From: an uncultured Eubacteriales bacterium
GTDB taxonomy: Bacteria > Bacillota > Clostridia > Oscillospirales > Oscillospiraceae
NCBI GenBank assembly: GCA_900540635.1
Contig: UQGU01000017.1
Span: 1 to 47,080 of the forward strand
DNA: 47,080 nt
Direction of reading: 5' to 3'
Shown: in pieces, positions 22,660-31,348 of the stretch
Position numbering within the stretch: position 1 is the first letter of the stretch
Layout of the letters: every line of letters begins with the position of its first letter
Notes under the pieces: generated by a model
The model's database searches: none
What the model was told of the DNA's origin: nothing
Seen by the model: the letters and a program-made list of their open reading frames with translations, nothing else
Translations under genes and position numbers: made by a program

Positions 22660-23765
22660 TCTATCTGGACAACGGGGCTACCTCCTTCCCAAAGCCGCCC
22701 CAGGTAATCCGGGCGGCGGCAAAAGCCATGGCCTGTGCCGCTAACCCCGGCCGGGGCGGCTATGAAGCCGCCATGGAGGCGGCGCGAACCGTCTTCGACT
22801 GCCGGGAGCAGGCGGCTGAGCTCTTTTCCTGTAAGCCGGAGCAGGTGGTGCTGACCGCCAACTGTACCCACGGGCTGAACATTGCCATAGAGAGCATCAT
22901 CAAGCCCGGCAGCCGGGTGCTGGTTTCCGGCTTTGAGCACAATGCCGTTATGCGGCCCCTATATGCCCGGGACTGTCGGGTGACCGTTGCCGGACGGCGG
23001 CTCTTCTGCCGGGATGCGCTGTTGGAGGAATTCCGGGCTGCATTGCGGCAGGGGATGGACGGGGCGGTTTTCACCCATGTGTCCAACGTGTTCGGCTTCA
23101 TCCTGCCGGTGCAGGAGATGGCCGCCCTGTGCCGGGCGGCGGGGGTGCCCTTTATTCTGGATGCAGCCCAGTCCGCCGGAAGTCTTCCGGTGGACATGGG
23201 GGCTTTGGGGGCGGAATTCATTGCCATGCCCGGCCACAAGGGGCTGCTGGGCCCCCAGGGCACGGGCCTGCTGCTCTGCGCCCAGCCGGGAAAGCCCCTG
23301 CTGTTCGGCGGCACGGGGACGCTGTCCCGGGAGAAAACCATGCCGGAGGACCTGCCGGAACGCCTGGAGGCGGGGACCGTGAATGTGCCCGGGGCGGCGG
23401 GACTGGCGGCGGGGCTGCGCCTGGTGCGTTCGCTGACCCCGGAGAAGATCTTTGCCGCTGGGCACGGCCAGACCATGGCCTGTGCCCGGGGACTGAAAGC
23501 GCTGGGCTATCGGGTGTTTTCCGGGCCGGACCAGGCCATGACGGTGTCCTTTCAGGGCAGAGCCGACTGCGAGGAAATTGCGGAATTCCTGGGGAGCCGG
23601 GGCATTGCCGTCCGGGCGGGGCTCCACTGCGCGCCCCTGGCCCACGAAAGCGCGGGCACCCTGGATCGGGGCACCGTCCGGGTCAGCTTCGGCCACGACG
23701 CATCCCCGGCCCAGACCCGGGCGCTGCTGGAAGCTCTGGGGGAGTGGAAAATGCGGAAGGGCTAG
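22656..23765 (+). CDS. Cysteine desulfurase-like PLP enzyme (class V)
   Basis: A 369-residue class V aminotransferase-fold enzyme of the cysteine desulfurase family. It opens MIYLDNGATSFPKPPQVI; the PLP-binding Lys195 is in MPGHKGLLGPQG, and the sulfur-accepting Cys325 is in RAGLHCAPLAH near the C-terminus, with the short active-site loop of SufS-like enzymes. It removes sulfur (or selenium) from cysteine as a persulfide for clusters, thiolation or selenium use. Translation is coupled to DUF3343 by an ATGA overlap. No scaffold (sufB, iscU) is nearby, so it may serve a special path rather than general cluster assembly. Confidence 0.88.
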   Translation: MIYLDNGATSFPKPPQVIRAAAKAMACAANPGRGGYEAAMEAARTVFDCREQAAELFSCKPEQVVLTANCTHGLNIAIESIIKPGSRVLVSGFEHNAVMRPLYARDCRVTVAGRRLFCRDALLEEFRAALRQGMDGAVFTHVSNVFGFILPVQEMAALCRAAGVPFILDAAQSAGSLPVDMGALGAEFIAMPGHKGLLGPQGTGLLLCAQPGKPLLFGGTGTLSREKTMPEDLPERLEAGTVNVPGAAGLAAGLRLVRSLTPEKIFAAGHGQTMACARGLKALGYRVFSGPDQAMTVSFQGRADCEEIAEFLGSRGIAVRAGLHCAPLAHESAGTLDRGTVRVSFGHDASPAQTRALLEALGEWKMRKG

Positions 23766-23785
23766 GAACGCACAGAAAATTTACA

Positions 23786-23823
23786 TTTCCCGGGAAACGT
23801 GCCGCGTCCCGGGAAAATTTTGT
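23786..23823 (+). terminator. Terminator of the desulfurase operon
   Basis: TTTCCCGGG (23786-23794) pairs with CCCGGGAAA (23808-23816), loop 13 nt, followed by ATTTTGTG. The arms extend further with mismatches (CAGAAAATTT / AAATTTTGTG). Confidence 0.65.
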
Positions 23824-23928
23824 GTTTGGGTCGGAAATGACGCTTTGGGCCAGAAAGAAGCCGGAGAGAGTGCCGGAAACGGGCGAAAGGAGCGGGACTG
23901 CTGGAAAGAATTTTATGCAGAATATCTA

Positions 23929-23957
23929 TTGCCAACCGGGGGAGAATCCGCTATAAT
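23929..23957 (+). promoter_or_regulatory. Promoter of the cdaA operon
   Basis: TTGCCA (23929-23934), 17-nt spacer, TATAAT (23952-23957). The -10 is a perfect match. The leader to cdaA is about 68 nt and shows no clear riboswitch. Confidence 0.8.
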
Positions 23958-24031
23958 AGACCGGATAATAGATAAGTATACCATAGCATAGTGTGCGATT
24001 TGAAAAAGTTGACATAAAAGAGGGTTCGAGC

Positions 24032-24904
24032 ATGGAAGCATTGCAAAATCTGCTGCAGCAGGTCCTGCGGATGCAGTGGTCCGATTATCTGGACATTGCA
24101 GTCGTTGCGTTTTTAATATATCGGTTACTGCCCCTGGTCCGGACGCCCAGCACCATCCGGGTGGCCCGGGCTGTGATCGTCGTGGTGATCATTGCGGCCC
24201 TGACGGACGTGATGCACCTGTATACCCTGAGCTTCATCATCAATCAGTTTTTGTCCATCGGACTGCTGGCGCTGGTTGTCCTGTTCCAGCCGGAGCTGCG
24301 GCGGATGCTGGACCATCTGGGCAGTGTGCGCCTGGGAGCCCTGTTTGGCGGGGTCAAGCCTGTGGCGGAGATGGATATGGTCATCAGCCAGACCGTGGCC
24401 GCCTGTGACTGCATGAGCCGGGAAAAGGTAGGCGCACTGATCGTCTTCACCCGGGAGACATCTTTGGAAGACTATGTGAAGACCGGAACCACCATCGACG
24501 GCCAGGTCTCCGAGCAGCTCATCCGGAACATTTTCTTCCCCAAGGCTGCCCTCCACGATGGCGCCATGATCATCCGGGAGGGGAAAATCAAGGCGGCAGG
24601 CTGCGTGCTGCCCCTGTCCACCAGCGACCGGCTGGCGGCGGACCTGGGCACCCGGCACCGGGCCGGTGTGGGCATGAGTGAGAATTCCGATGCGGTAGTG
24701 GTCATCGTCTCCGAGGAAACGGGCACCATCTCCGTGGCTATGGGCGGCATGCTCAAGCGGCATCTGGCTCCCAAGACCCTGGAAAAGCTGCTGCACAATG
24801 CGCTGTGCCCCGATGAAAACCAGGAGGAGGACAAGAACATCCGCCGTATCCTGAAGCAGAAGCTCATAAAGCCGGGAAAGGAGAACCAGGACAATGAAGC
24901 GTAA
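24032..24904 (+). CDS. cdaA: Diadenylate cyclase, c-di-AMP synthase
   Basis: A 290-residue membrane enzyme making c-di-AMP from two ATP. Three hydrophobic spans (about 17-90) anchor it; the DisA_N domain follows with the two catalytic motifs intact, DGA at 176-178 (LHDGAMII) and RHR at 208-210 (GTRHRAGVG). c-di-AMP controls potassium, osmolyte balance and wall growth in Firmicutes. An AGAGGG site precedes the ATG. It overlaps the YbbR gene by 11 nt, the standard cdaA-cdaR pair; glmM, often third, is not here. Confidence 0.95.
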   Translation: MEALQNLLQQVLRMQWSDYLDIAVVAFLIYRLLPLVRTPSTIRVARAVIVVVIIAALTDVMHLYTLSFIINQFLSIGLLALVVLFQPELRRMLDHLGSVRLGALFGGVKPVAEMDMVISQTVAACDCMSREKVGALIVFTRETSLEDYVKTGTTIDGQVSEQLIRNIFFPKAALHDGAMIIREGKIKAAGCVLPLSTSDRLAADLGTRHRAGVGMSENSDAVVVIVSEETGTISVAMGGMLKRHLAPKTLEKLLHNALCPDENQEEDKNIRRILKQKLIKPGKENQDNEA

Positions 24905-26126
24905 AATCGGGTCTGTACTGCTGTCCCTTGCCTGTGCCTTCGGCCTGTGGCTGTATGTCATCACGACCGTGAGCCCCGGCTCTACCGACACCTATTATAA
25001 TATCCCCATCGTCTGGGAGGGCGAGTCCGTGCTGAACGAGAACGGCCTTATGGTCACGGCAGTCTCCTCCAATACGGTGAACCTGCGCCTGTCCGGCAAC
25101 CGGTCGGACCTGAGCAAGGTTAATTCCGCCAATATCACCATCAAGGCGGACTTAAGCAAAATCCGGGAGCCCGGAACCCAGATCCCCATCAGCTACACCT
25201 CGCCGACCTTCCCGGGAGATGTGGCCAGCAATGCATTTGTCATCGAGTCTAAGGAGCCGGATACCATCTATGTCACCGTGGTCAAGCGCATCAGCAAGAC
25301 CGTTCCCGTTGAGGTCACCTGGGTTGGCACCACCGCCGAGGGCTTCATGATCGACCGGGAGAATAAAACCCTGGATTACCCCGAGGTTACGGTGACGGGC
25401 CCCGAATCCGTGGTCAATACCATTGACCGTGCCACCATTACGGTGGATCTGGACGGACGGCGGGAGTCCATCAGCGAAAGCTACACCTACACGCTCTGCG
25501 ATAAAAACGGCGACCCTGTGGATGCCAGACTCATCACCACCGACGTGGAAGAGGTACGGCTGGACGTGTCCATCCGGCGGGTCAAGGATCTGCGCCTGAC
25601 CTACAATCTGATTCCCGGCGGCGGCGCGGATGCAGACAATACCACCGTTCAGCTCAGCGCGGAGACCATCCGGGTATCCGGCAGCGAGGCGGCCCTGGAG
25701 AATCTGGGGGATACCCTGAGCATCGGCACCATCAATCTGGCGGATATCACCAAGAACACCAGTGTGACCTTCGGCATTTCCCTGCCGGACGGTATCACCA
25801 ATCTGACCGGCGTTACGGAAGTCACGGCGGACATCTCCTTCCATGGCCTTTCCATCAAGGAGCTGACCGTCACGGACATTCAGAGCATCAATATCCCCGA
25901 AGGACTTTCGGTGGAGCTCATTACGGAGAAGCTCATCGTAACCCTGCGGGGCCCCACGGGCCTGATCTCCAAGGTGACCCCGGAGGACCTCCTGGTGACG
26001 GTGGACTTCACCGGTGCAGAGGTGGGAACCTCCACCTTCCGGGCAACGGTGAGCCTGAGCGGTGAATACAGTGCCCTGGGCACGGTGAAGACGGAGCCTG
26101 TGTCCGCAAAGATCGACGCGGAATAA
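24894..26126 (+). CDS. cdaR: YbbR-domain protein, CdaA regulator
   Basis: A 410-residue protein with one N-terminal membrane span (IGSVLLSLACAFGLWLYVIT) and about four YbbR repeats outside the cell. Each repeat carries a similar strand pattern, for example VPVEVTWVGT and LRLTYNLIPGG. In Firmicutes the YbbR protein binds CdaA in the membrane and adjusts its activity. The 11-nt overlap with cdaA supports this. AAGGAG lies 11 nt before the ATG. After the stop a small hairpin (CGCCGC / GCGGCG) precedes yicC. Confidence 0.88.
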   Translation: MKRKIGSVLLSLACAFGLWLYVITTVSPGSTDTYYNIPIVWEGESVLNENGLMVTAVSSNTVNLRLSGNRSDLSKVNSANITIKADLSKIREPGTQIPISYTSPTFPGDVASNAFVIESKEPDTIYVTVVKRISKTVPVEVTWVGTTAEGFMIDRENKTLDYPEVTVTGPESVVNTIDRATITVDLDGRRESISESYTYTLCDKNGDPVDARLITTDVEEVRLDVSIRRVKDLRLTYNLIPGGGADADNTTVQLSAETIRVSGSEAALENLGDTLSIGTINLADITKNTSVTFGISLPDGITNLTGVTEVTADISFHGLSIKELTVTDIQSINIPEGLSVELITEKLIVTLRGPTGLISKVTPEDLLVTVDFTGAEVGTSTFRATVSLSGEYSALGTVKTEPVSAKIDAE

Positions 26127-26175
26127 GTTTATCGCCGCAAAATGCGCGGCGAGGGAATAGAAGGAGATCATGACC

Positions 26176-27054
26176 ATGGTTAAAAGCATGACCGGCTATG
26201 GCCGTGCCGTAGAAACGGTAAACGGCCGGGAATTCACCGTGGAGGTGCGCAGTGTCAACAATCGGTATCTGGACTGCACGGTGAAGCTGCCCAGAGGGCT
26301 GTCCTTCGGCGAGGATGCCGTGAAGCAGGCTGTAAAGGCCACCATTTCCCGGGGCAAGGTAGATGTGTTCGTCTCCGTGCGCAGCGAGGGGGCCCAGGAT
26401 ACCGCCGTGAGCCTGAATAAGCCCATGGTGGAAGGGTATCTGGCGGCGCTGAAGCAGCTGCAGGCGGACTACGGCGTGACGGGAGAGATCACCGTTTCCA
26501 TGCTCGCGGGCCTGCCGGATGTATTCCTGCTGGACAAGCCCCAGGTAGATGAGGCGCAGCTGCTCGCGGACTTCCTGAGCGTTGCGGAAAAGGCGCTGGC
26601 TTCCTTCGATGCCATGCGCACGACCGAGGGGGCCGCTTTGGCCGAGGACCTGCGCAGCCGGGGGGAGACCATCCTATCCCTGGTTTCCCAAGTGGAGGCG
26701 GGCAGCCCCCAGACGGTGGCGGACTACCGGGCGCGTCTGGAGGCAAAGCTCCAGGAGGTCCTGGCGAATACGTCCATTGACGAAAGCCGCATCCTCACCG
26801 AGGCCGCCATCTTTGCCGACAAGGTGGCCGTGGACGAGGAGACCGTCCGCCTGCGCAGCCACCTGAGCCAGATGAATACCATGCTCGCCTCCGGCGGCCC
26901 CATCGGCCGGAAGCTGGATTTCCTGCTCCAGGAGATGAACCGGGAGGCCAATACCATCGGCTCCAAGTGCTCCGATGTGCGCCTTGCCCGGGTTGTGGTG
27001 GAGATCAAGGCGGAGCTGGAAAAGATCCGGGAGCAGACCCAAAATATTGAATAA
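26176..27054 (+). CDS. yicC: YicC-family endoribonuclease
   Basis: A 292-residue YicC protein, a family now known as RNA endonucleases in both Escherichia coli and Bacillus. It starts MVKSMTGYGRAVETV, has the N-domain VEVRSVNNRYLDCTVKLP and the C-domain GGPIGRKLDFLLQEMNREAN with the closing SDVRLARVVVEIKAELEKIR. I take ATG 26176, 9 nt after GGAG; another ATG at 26170 is too near it. It heads the yicC-remA-gmk-rpoZ group usual for Firmicutes. Confidence 0.92.
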   Translation: MVKSMTGYGRAVETVNGREFTVEVRSVNNRYLDCTVKLPRGLSFGEDAVKQAVKATISRGKVDVFVSVRSEGAQDTAVSLNKPMVEGYLAALKQLQADYGVTGEITVSMLAGLPDVFLLDKPQVDEAQLLADFLSVAEKALASFDAMRTTEGAALAEDLRSRGETILSLVSQVEAGSPQTVADYRARLEAKLQEVLANTSIDESRILTEAAIFADKVAVDEETVRLRSHLSQMNTMLASGGPIGRKLDFLLQEMNREANTIGSKCSDVRLARVVVEIKAELEKIREQTQNIE

Positions 27055-27066
27055 GGGGCGGAAGAC

Positions 27067-27330
27067 ATGAAGCTTCTGAATATCGGCTTCGGCAGTATGC
27101 TGGCACAGTCACGGGTGCTGTCCATTCTGGCCCCGGATTCTGCTCCGATCAAGCGCATTGTCCAGGAGGCCAAGGATCGGGGCATGCTGATCGATGCCTC
27201 CTATGGCCGCAAAACCAAATCCGTCATTCTCATGGATACGGACCATGTGATTCTCTCTGCGCTGACTCCGGAGGTGCTCACGGCACGCTGGAGCGGCGAA
27301 GAGGCAAAGGATGAAGAGGAGAGAGCGTAA
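27067..27330 (+). CDS. remA: RemA-family DNA-binding regulator (DUF370)
   Basis: An 87-residue DUF370/RemA protein: MKLLNIGFGSML, then RVLSILAPDSAPIKRIV and the basic loop DASYGRKTKSVILMD. In Bacillus RemA forms rings that bind DNA and switches on matrix and osmoprotection genes. It lies between yicC and gmk as in most Firmicutes. The acidic tail (EEAKDEEERA) is a small variation. The start is 12 nt past yicC with GGGGCGG upstream. Confidence 0.92.
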   Translation: MKLLNIGFGSMLAQSRVLSILAPDSAPIKRIVQEAKDRGMLIDASYGRKTKSVILMDTDHVILSALTPEVLTARWSGEEAKDEEERA

Positions 27331-27332
27331 AA

Positions 27333-27875
27333 ATGGGAAAACTGATTGTGATTTCCGGCCCCTCCGGTGTGGGCAAGGGCACGGTGGTCAAGGCGATGAT
27401 GGCGAAAAAGGACAACCTGTTCTTCTCCGTTTCGGCCACGACCCGGCCCCCCAGACCCGGCGAGGTGGACGGAAAGGACTATTACTTTGTGGACCGGGAG
27501 CGTTTTTTGAATCTGATCCACCGGGGCGAAATGCTGGAATATGACGAGCACAACATGAATTTTTATGGCACGCCCAAACAGCAGGTGGAGGAAAAGCGGC
27601 GCTTAGGCCATGTGCTGCTGGACATCGAGCCCATCGGTGCAAGAAATGTGAAAAACAATTACCCCGAAGCGGTGCTGGTGTTTATCATGCCCCCCTCCGT
27701 GGAAGAATTGGAGCACCGCCTGCGGGGCCGCAACGATACTCCCGAGGACCAGATCACCATCCGCATGGAGCGGGCCAAATGGGAGATGGAGCAGCGGACA
27801 TGGTATGACCATGTGGTGGTCAATGACGACCCGGAGCGCTGCGCCGACGAAATCCTGAGAATCATTGAAACATAA
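27333..27875 (+). CDS. gmk: Guanylate kinase
   Basis: A 180-residue kinase turning GMP into GDP with ATP. The P-loop GPSGVGKGT is at residues 9-17; SVSATTRPPRPGEVDGKDYY and the GMP-binding FLNLIHRGEMLEYDEHNMNFYG follow, with the lid RNDTPEDQITIRM. It starts 2 nt after remA, with GAGGAGAG upstream. It is slightly short of the usual 200 or so residues at the C-terminus but has all active-site parts. Confidence 0.95.
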   Translation: MGKLIVISGPSGVGKGTVVKAMMAKKDNLFFSVSATTRPPRPGEVDGKDYYFVDRERFLNLIHRGEMLEYDEHNMNFYGTPKQQVEEKRRLGHVLLDIEPIGARNVKNNYPEAVLVFIMPPSVEELEHRLRGRNDTPEDQITIRMERAKWEMEQRTWYDHVVVNDDPERCADEILRIIET

Positions 27876-27877
27876 AA

Positions 27878-27979
27878 CCCGTAGGGGACGATGCCCACAT
27901 TACCTCACCGCGTTTTTGAGAGAACCGGGAGCAAATGTGGACGCACCTGGCGGGGCGATGTGGGCATCGCCCCCTGCGG
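27878..27979. repeat. 102-bp inverted-repeat element between gmk and rpoZ
   Basis: Ends GTAGGGGACGATGCCCACAT (27881-27900) and ATGTGGGCATCGCCCCCTGC (27958-27977) are inverted copies with few changes. No ORF inside. It belongs to the kind of small dispersed repeat found in Clostridia, and splits gmk from rpoZ without an obvious terminator. Confidence 0.75.
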
Positions 27980-28024
27980 CGTGAAGATAGATCATTATGA
28001 ATTGTTTTTGGAGGAATCAAAACT

Positions 28025-28231
28025 ATGCTGTATCCACCTGTTGCTGAATTGTTGACCAAGGTTGAGAGCCGCTATCTGCTGGTGAACCTGGTTGCCCATC
28101 GGGCCCGCCAGATCGCCGCAGAGGCGGAGGAATTCCATGAGGACCTGCCGGAGAAGCCTGTGACCATGGCCATCCAGGAGGTTGCCGACGGAGAGCTCAG
28201 CGCCACCGTCAAGGAAGAGTATAAAAATTAA
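28025..28231 (+). CDS. rpoZ: RNA polymerase omega subunit
   Basis: A 68-residue omega subunit, which helps assemble RNA polymerase around beta-prime. The conserved core is present: YPPVAELLTKVESRYLLVNL, then AHRARQIAAEAEE and KPVTMAIQEVADGEL. GGAGG lies about 9 nt before the ATG. Its place after gmk is the standard one. coaBC, often next, is missing here. Confidence 0.92.
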   Translation: MLYPPVAELLTKVESRYLLVNLVAHRARQIAAEAEEFHEDLPEKPVTMAIQEVADGELSATVKEEYKN

Positions 28232-28239
28232 GCTTTTTC

Positions 28240-28302
28240 GGAAACTCTGAACAAATCGTCTGGAGCTGACTGCGGGCTTTCGCCGATTCCACCGGAGCTT
28301 CC
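28240..28302. repeat. Inverted-repeat element, family A copy 2 (63 bp)
   Basis: Left end GGAAACTCTGAACAAATCG (28240-28258), right end CGATTCCACCGGAGCTTCC (28284-28302). It shares the left-end pattern with 22260 and 30781. It lies between rpoZ and priA. Confidence 0.6.
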
Positions 28303-28336
28303 TTAGCGCGTATCTACGGGAACAGGAGGCGGGAAT

Positions 28337-30781
28337 ATGGTTGCAGGAATTGCCGTTTCGGCGGCAAGCTATTCCATTGATAAGCTCTATTCCTACCGCA
28401 TCCCGGAGAATATGACCCTGCAGCCCGGCCAGCGGGTCCAGGTCCCCTTCGGACGGGGCAATGTGACGGCGGAGGGCATTGTAGTTACGGTGGGAACCGG
28501 CCCGGAGGAAAAGCTCAAGGCCGTGGAAAGCTGCCTGGACGAGGAGCCTCTGCTCAGCGAAACCCAGCTGCGTCTGGCGGCCTTCCTGCGGGAGCGGTAC
28601 TTCTGCACGTTTTATGACGGGGCCCGGGCCATGCTCCCGGCGGGACTTTGGTTCCGACAGCAGGATACGTTTTCTCTGACCGAGGACAGAAGCTGGGAGA
28701 CCGCTTCCATCCGCAAGGAGGGGGCACGGGAAATGCTGGAAACCATGCGGGATCTGGGCGGTGGGTGCCGGGATTCGGCCCTCAGCGCGGTGATCCCGGA
28801 TGGCGAGAAACGGGCGGATGTGCTGCGTTTTTTGGCCCGGAAAAAATGGATCACGGCCCAGACGGAGCTTCTGCAAAAGACCCGGGATAAGACGGAAAAA
28901 ATCGCGTCTCTGGCAGTCTCTGCCGAGGAGGCTATGGCCTTTGCCGTGAGCCGCCCAAAGGGAGCCGCCATGCAGCGCAGCGTTTTGCAGCTGCTGTGCA
29001 GCGTGGGCGCTGCCAGCGTGAAGGATATCCTGTATTATACGGGAGCCTCTTCCAAGACGGTGAGCCGCCTGGAGAAGCTGGGCTATGTGGTATTGTCCGA
29101 ACGGGAAGTGCTGCGCTGCCGGGAGATCAAACCGGCCCAGGTACAAAAACCCTTGGTGCTCAGCGCAGAGCAGCAGCACTGTTTCGAGGGCCTTCTGGGC
29201 CAGTCCCGGCAGGATCACCCGGGAGTGGCGCTGCTGTATGGCGTGACGGGGTCCGGCAAGACCTCTGTCTACATTCGCCTGATCATGGAGAATCTGGAGC
29301 GGGGGAAGAGTGCCATCCTCCTGGTGCCGGAAATTGCCCTGACGCCCCAACTGCTGGGGCTGATGGCTGCCTGGTTCGGGGAGAAGGTGGCGGTGCTCCA
29401 TTCCAGCCTCTCGGATGCGGAGCGCTATGACCAGTGGAAACGGGTTCGGCAGGGAGCTGCGGGGGTCGTTGTAGGCACCCGCAGCGCCGTGTTTGCACCC
29501 TGTGAAAATCTGGGCCTCATCATTCTGGACGAGGAACAGGAGCACTCCTACAAGTCTGAGAATTCCCCCCGCTATGCCGCCCGGGAGGTGGCTATGTGGC
29601 GGGGGCACAAGGAAGGGGCCCTGGTGCTGCTTGGCTCGGCCACCCCTTCCGTGGAAAGCATGTACCATGCGAAGCAGGGCGATTACCGGCTCTATCGGCT
29701 GCAAAACCGTTACAACGGCCGCGCTCTGCCGGAGACACAGATCGTGGACATGCGCGAGGAGCTGAAGCTGGGCAACGACGGTACCCTGAGCATCCCCCTG
29801 CGTCAGGCCATCCACGATACCTTGGCGGCGGACAAGCAGGCCATCCTGCTTCTCAATCGCCGGGGCAACAGCCGCGCTCTGGTGTGTGTGGACTGCCGGA
29901 AGGCGCCGGAGTGCCCCCGGTGCAGCGAACGGCTGACCTATCACAGTGCCAACAACCGCCTTTTGTGCCATTACTGCGGCTATTCCGTTCCCGTGCCGGA
30001 CCGCTGCCCCAGCTGCGGCGGCCCTCTGAAAACCCTGGGCACGGGGACCCAGCGGGTGCAGCAGGAGCTGAGCGCGCTGTTCCCGGACGTGGAGGTGGCC
30101 CGCATGGATGCGGACACCGTCAGTGCCAGCAATCCCCACGAGGTGATCCTGGACCGGTTCCGCCGGGGAGAGCAGAAGATCCTGCTCGGCACCCAGATGG
30201 TTGCCAAGGGGCTGGATATGCCCAATGTGACCTTGGTGGGCGTCCTGGATGCGGATCTGAGCCTCTTCACCGGAGGCTTCCGGGCGGGGGAGACCACCTT
30301 TGATATGCTGACCCAGGTGGTGGGCCGGGCAGGCCGGGGCAGCTTCGCGGGCCGGGCTATTTTGCAGACCATGGTCCCCAACCACGAGCTGATCCGCTTG
30401 GCGGCACAACAGGACTATGACCGATTCTATGACCTGGAGATCCGCCTGCGGCAGGTGCAGCATGTGCCGCCCTTTGCGGACCAGGTACTCATCGGTTTCC
30501 AGGGACTTCAGGAGCCACAGGTGCTTATGGGGGCGGCGAAATTCCGGGATAGCCTGCTGCAATTGCAGCGCAGCGGCAATTTTGGCCCCATGGAGCTGCT
30601 GGGACCGGCCCCAAGCCCGGTGCCAAAGATCAACTATCAGTTCCGCTACCGGCTGACTCTGCGCTGCCGTATGGAAAAGAACATCCGTGCGGCCCTGCGC
30701 TATCTGCTTTGCGCCTTCGGAAAGGACAGTAAGATGCGGGGCGTCAGCGCCTTTATTGATGTAAACGGATTTATGGATTAG
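28337..30781 (+). CDS. priA: Primosomal protein N', replication restart helicase
   Basis: An 814-residue helicase that reloads the replisome at stalled forks. The N-terminal 3'-end binding domain starts AGIAVSAASYSIDKLYSY. Walker A is GVTGSGKTSVYI, Walker B is IILDEEQEHSYK, and the zinc region has paired Cys motifs (CVDCRKAPECPRC, CHYCGY, CPSCGG). Helicase C motifs (GTQMVAKGLDMPNV, QVVGRAGRG) follow. AGGAGG lies 10 nt upstream. Length is normal. The Walker B Gln in DEEQ stands where DEEH is commoner. Confidence 0.95.
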   Translation: MVAGIAVSAASYSIDKLYSYRIPENMTLQPGQRVQVPFGRGNVTAEGIVVTVGTGPEEKLKAVESCLDEEPLLSETQLRLAAFLRERYFCTFYDGARAMLPAGLWFRQQDTFSLTEDRSWETASIRKEGAREMLETMRDLGGGCRDSALSAVIPDGEKRADVLRFLARKKWITAQTELLQKTRDKTEKIASLAVSAEEAMAFAVSRPKGAAMQRSVLQLLCSVGAASVKDILYYTGASSKTVSRLEKLGYVVLSEREVLRCREIKPAQVQKPLVLSAEQQHCFEGLLGQSRQDHPGVALLYGVTGSGKTSVYIRLIMENLERGKSAILLVPEIALTPQLLGLMAAWFGEKVAVLHSSLSDAERYDQWKRVRQGAAGVVVGTRSAVFAPCENLGLIILDEEQEHSYKSENSPRYAAREVAMWRGHKEGALVLLGSATPSVESMYHAKQGDYRLYRLQNRYNGRALPETQIVDMREELKLGNDGTLSIPLRQAIHDTLAADKQAILLLNRRGNSRALVCVDCRKAPECPRCSERLTYHSANNRLLCHYCGYSVPVPDRCPSCGGPLKTLGTGTQRVQQELSALFPDVEVARMDADTVSASNPHEVILDRFRRGEQKILLGTQMVAKGLDMPNVTLVGVLDADLSLFTGGFRAGETTFDMLTQVVGRAGRGSFAGRAILQTMVPNHELIRLAAQQDYDRFYDLEIRLRQVQHVPPFADQVLIGFQGLQEPQVLMGAAKFRDSLLQLQRSGNFGPMELLGPAPSPVPKINYQFRYRLTLRCRMEKNIRAALRYLLCAFGKDSKMRGVSAFIDVNGFMD

Positions 30782-30853
30782 GAAGGCTTGAACGAATCGT
30801 CGGGAGCCGGGGAAAATTCTTCACCGACGCTCGCCGATGGGTTCAGAGCTTCC
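30781..30853. repeat. Inverted-repeat element, family A copy 3 (73 bp)
   Basis: Left end GGAAGGCTTGAACGAATCG (30781-30799) and right end CGATGGGTTCAGAGCTTCC (30835-30853) are inverted copies with few mismatches. It begins with the base right after the priA stop codon and ends 7 nt before the def ribosome site. Confidence 0.65.
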
Positions 30854-30872
30854 CGGAATAAGGAGAAGAGAA

Positions 30873-31346
30873 ATGGGAATTCGGAAAATCATGACGGTGA
30901 AGGAGCCTTGCCTGCACAAGGTCTGCCGCCCTGTGGAAAAGTTTGACGGCAAGCTGCATAAGCTGCTGGACGATATGAAGGAGACGCTGCTGGATGCCAA
31001 CGGCGTTGGCCTGGCTGCCCCCCAGGTGGGCATTCTGCGCCGGGTGGTGGTCGTGGATACCGGTGAGGAGATGCTGGAGCTGGTGAATCCCGAGCTGCTG
31101 GAAACCAGCGGCGAGCAGGAGGGAGCCGAGGGCTGCCTCAGCGTGCCCGGAAAGTACGGCCTGGTCAAGCGGCCTATGGTGGCCAAGGTCCGTGCCCAGG
31201 ACCGGGACGGAAACTGGTTTGAGGTGGAGGGCGAGGAGCTGATCGCCCGGTGCTTCTGTCACGAAATCGACCATCTGGACGGCATTGTCTACACGGAGGT
31301 TATGGAGCGCTTCCTGACGGAGGAAGAGCTGAACGGGGAGGGCTGA
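30873..31346 (+). CDS. def: Peptide deformylase
   Basis: A 157-residue metalloenzyme that removes the formyl group from new proteins. All three motifs are present: GVGLAAPQVG, EGCLSVPG (metal Cys88) and CHEIDHLDG (His130, Glu131, His134). I take the ATG at 30873, with AAGGAG 8 nt upstream. It pairs with fmt, 2 nt downstream, which adds the formyl group. It is a compact type 1 enzyme without extra tail. Confidence 0.95.
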   Translation: MGIRKIMTVKEPCLHKVCRPVEKFDGKLHKLLDDMKETLLDANGVGLAAPQVGILRRVVVVDTGEEMLELVNPELLETSGEQEGAEGCLSVPGKYGLVKRPMVAKVRAQDRDGNWFEVEGEELIARCFCHEIDHLDGIVYTEVMERFLTEEELNGEG

Positions 31347-31348
31347 GC

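Noticed and set aside
27878..27979. Riboswitch or leader before rpoZ
   Set aside because: The paired ends look like a dispersed clostridial repeat, and no conserved aptamer core is visible.
27995..30562. 855-codon open frame on the minus strand
   Set aside because: It is the mirror of rpoZ and priA, whose motifs are intact. The translation is rich in His, Gln, Leu and Pro with no domain, as expected from codon bias.
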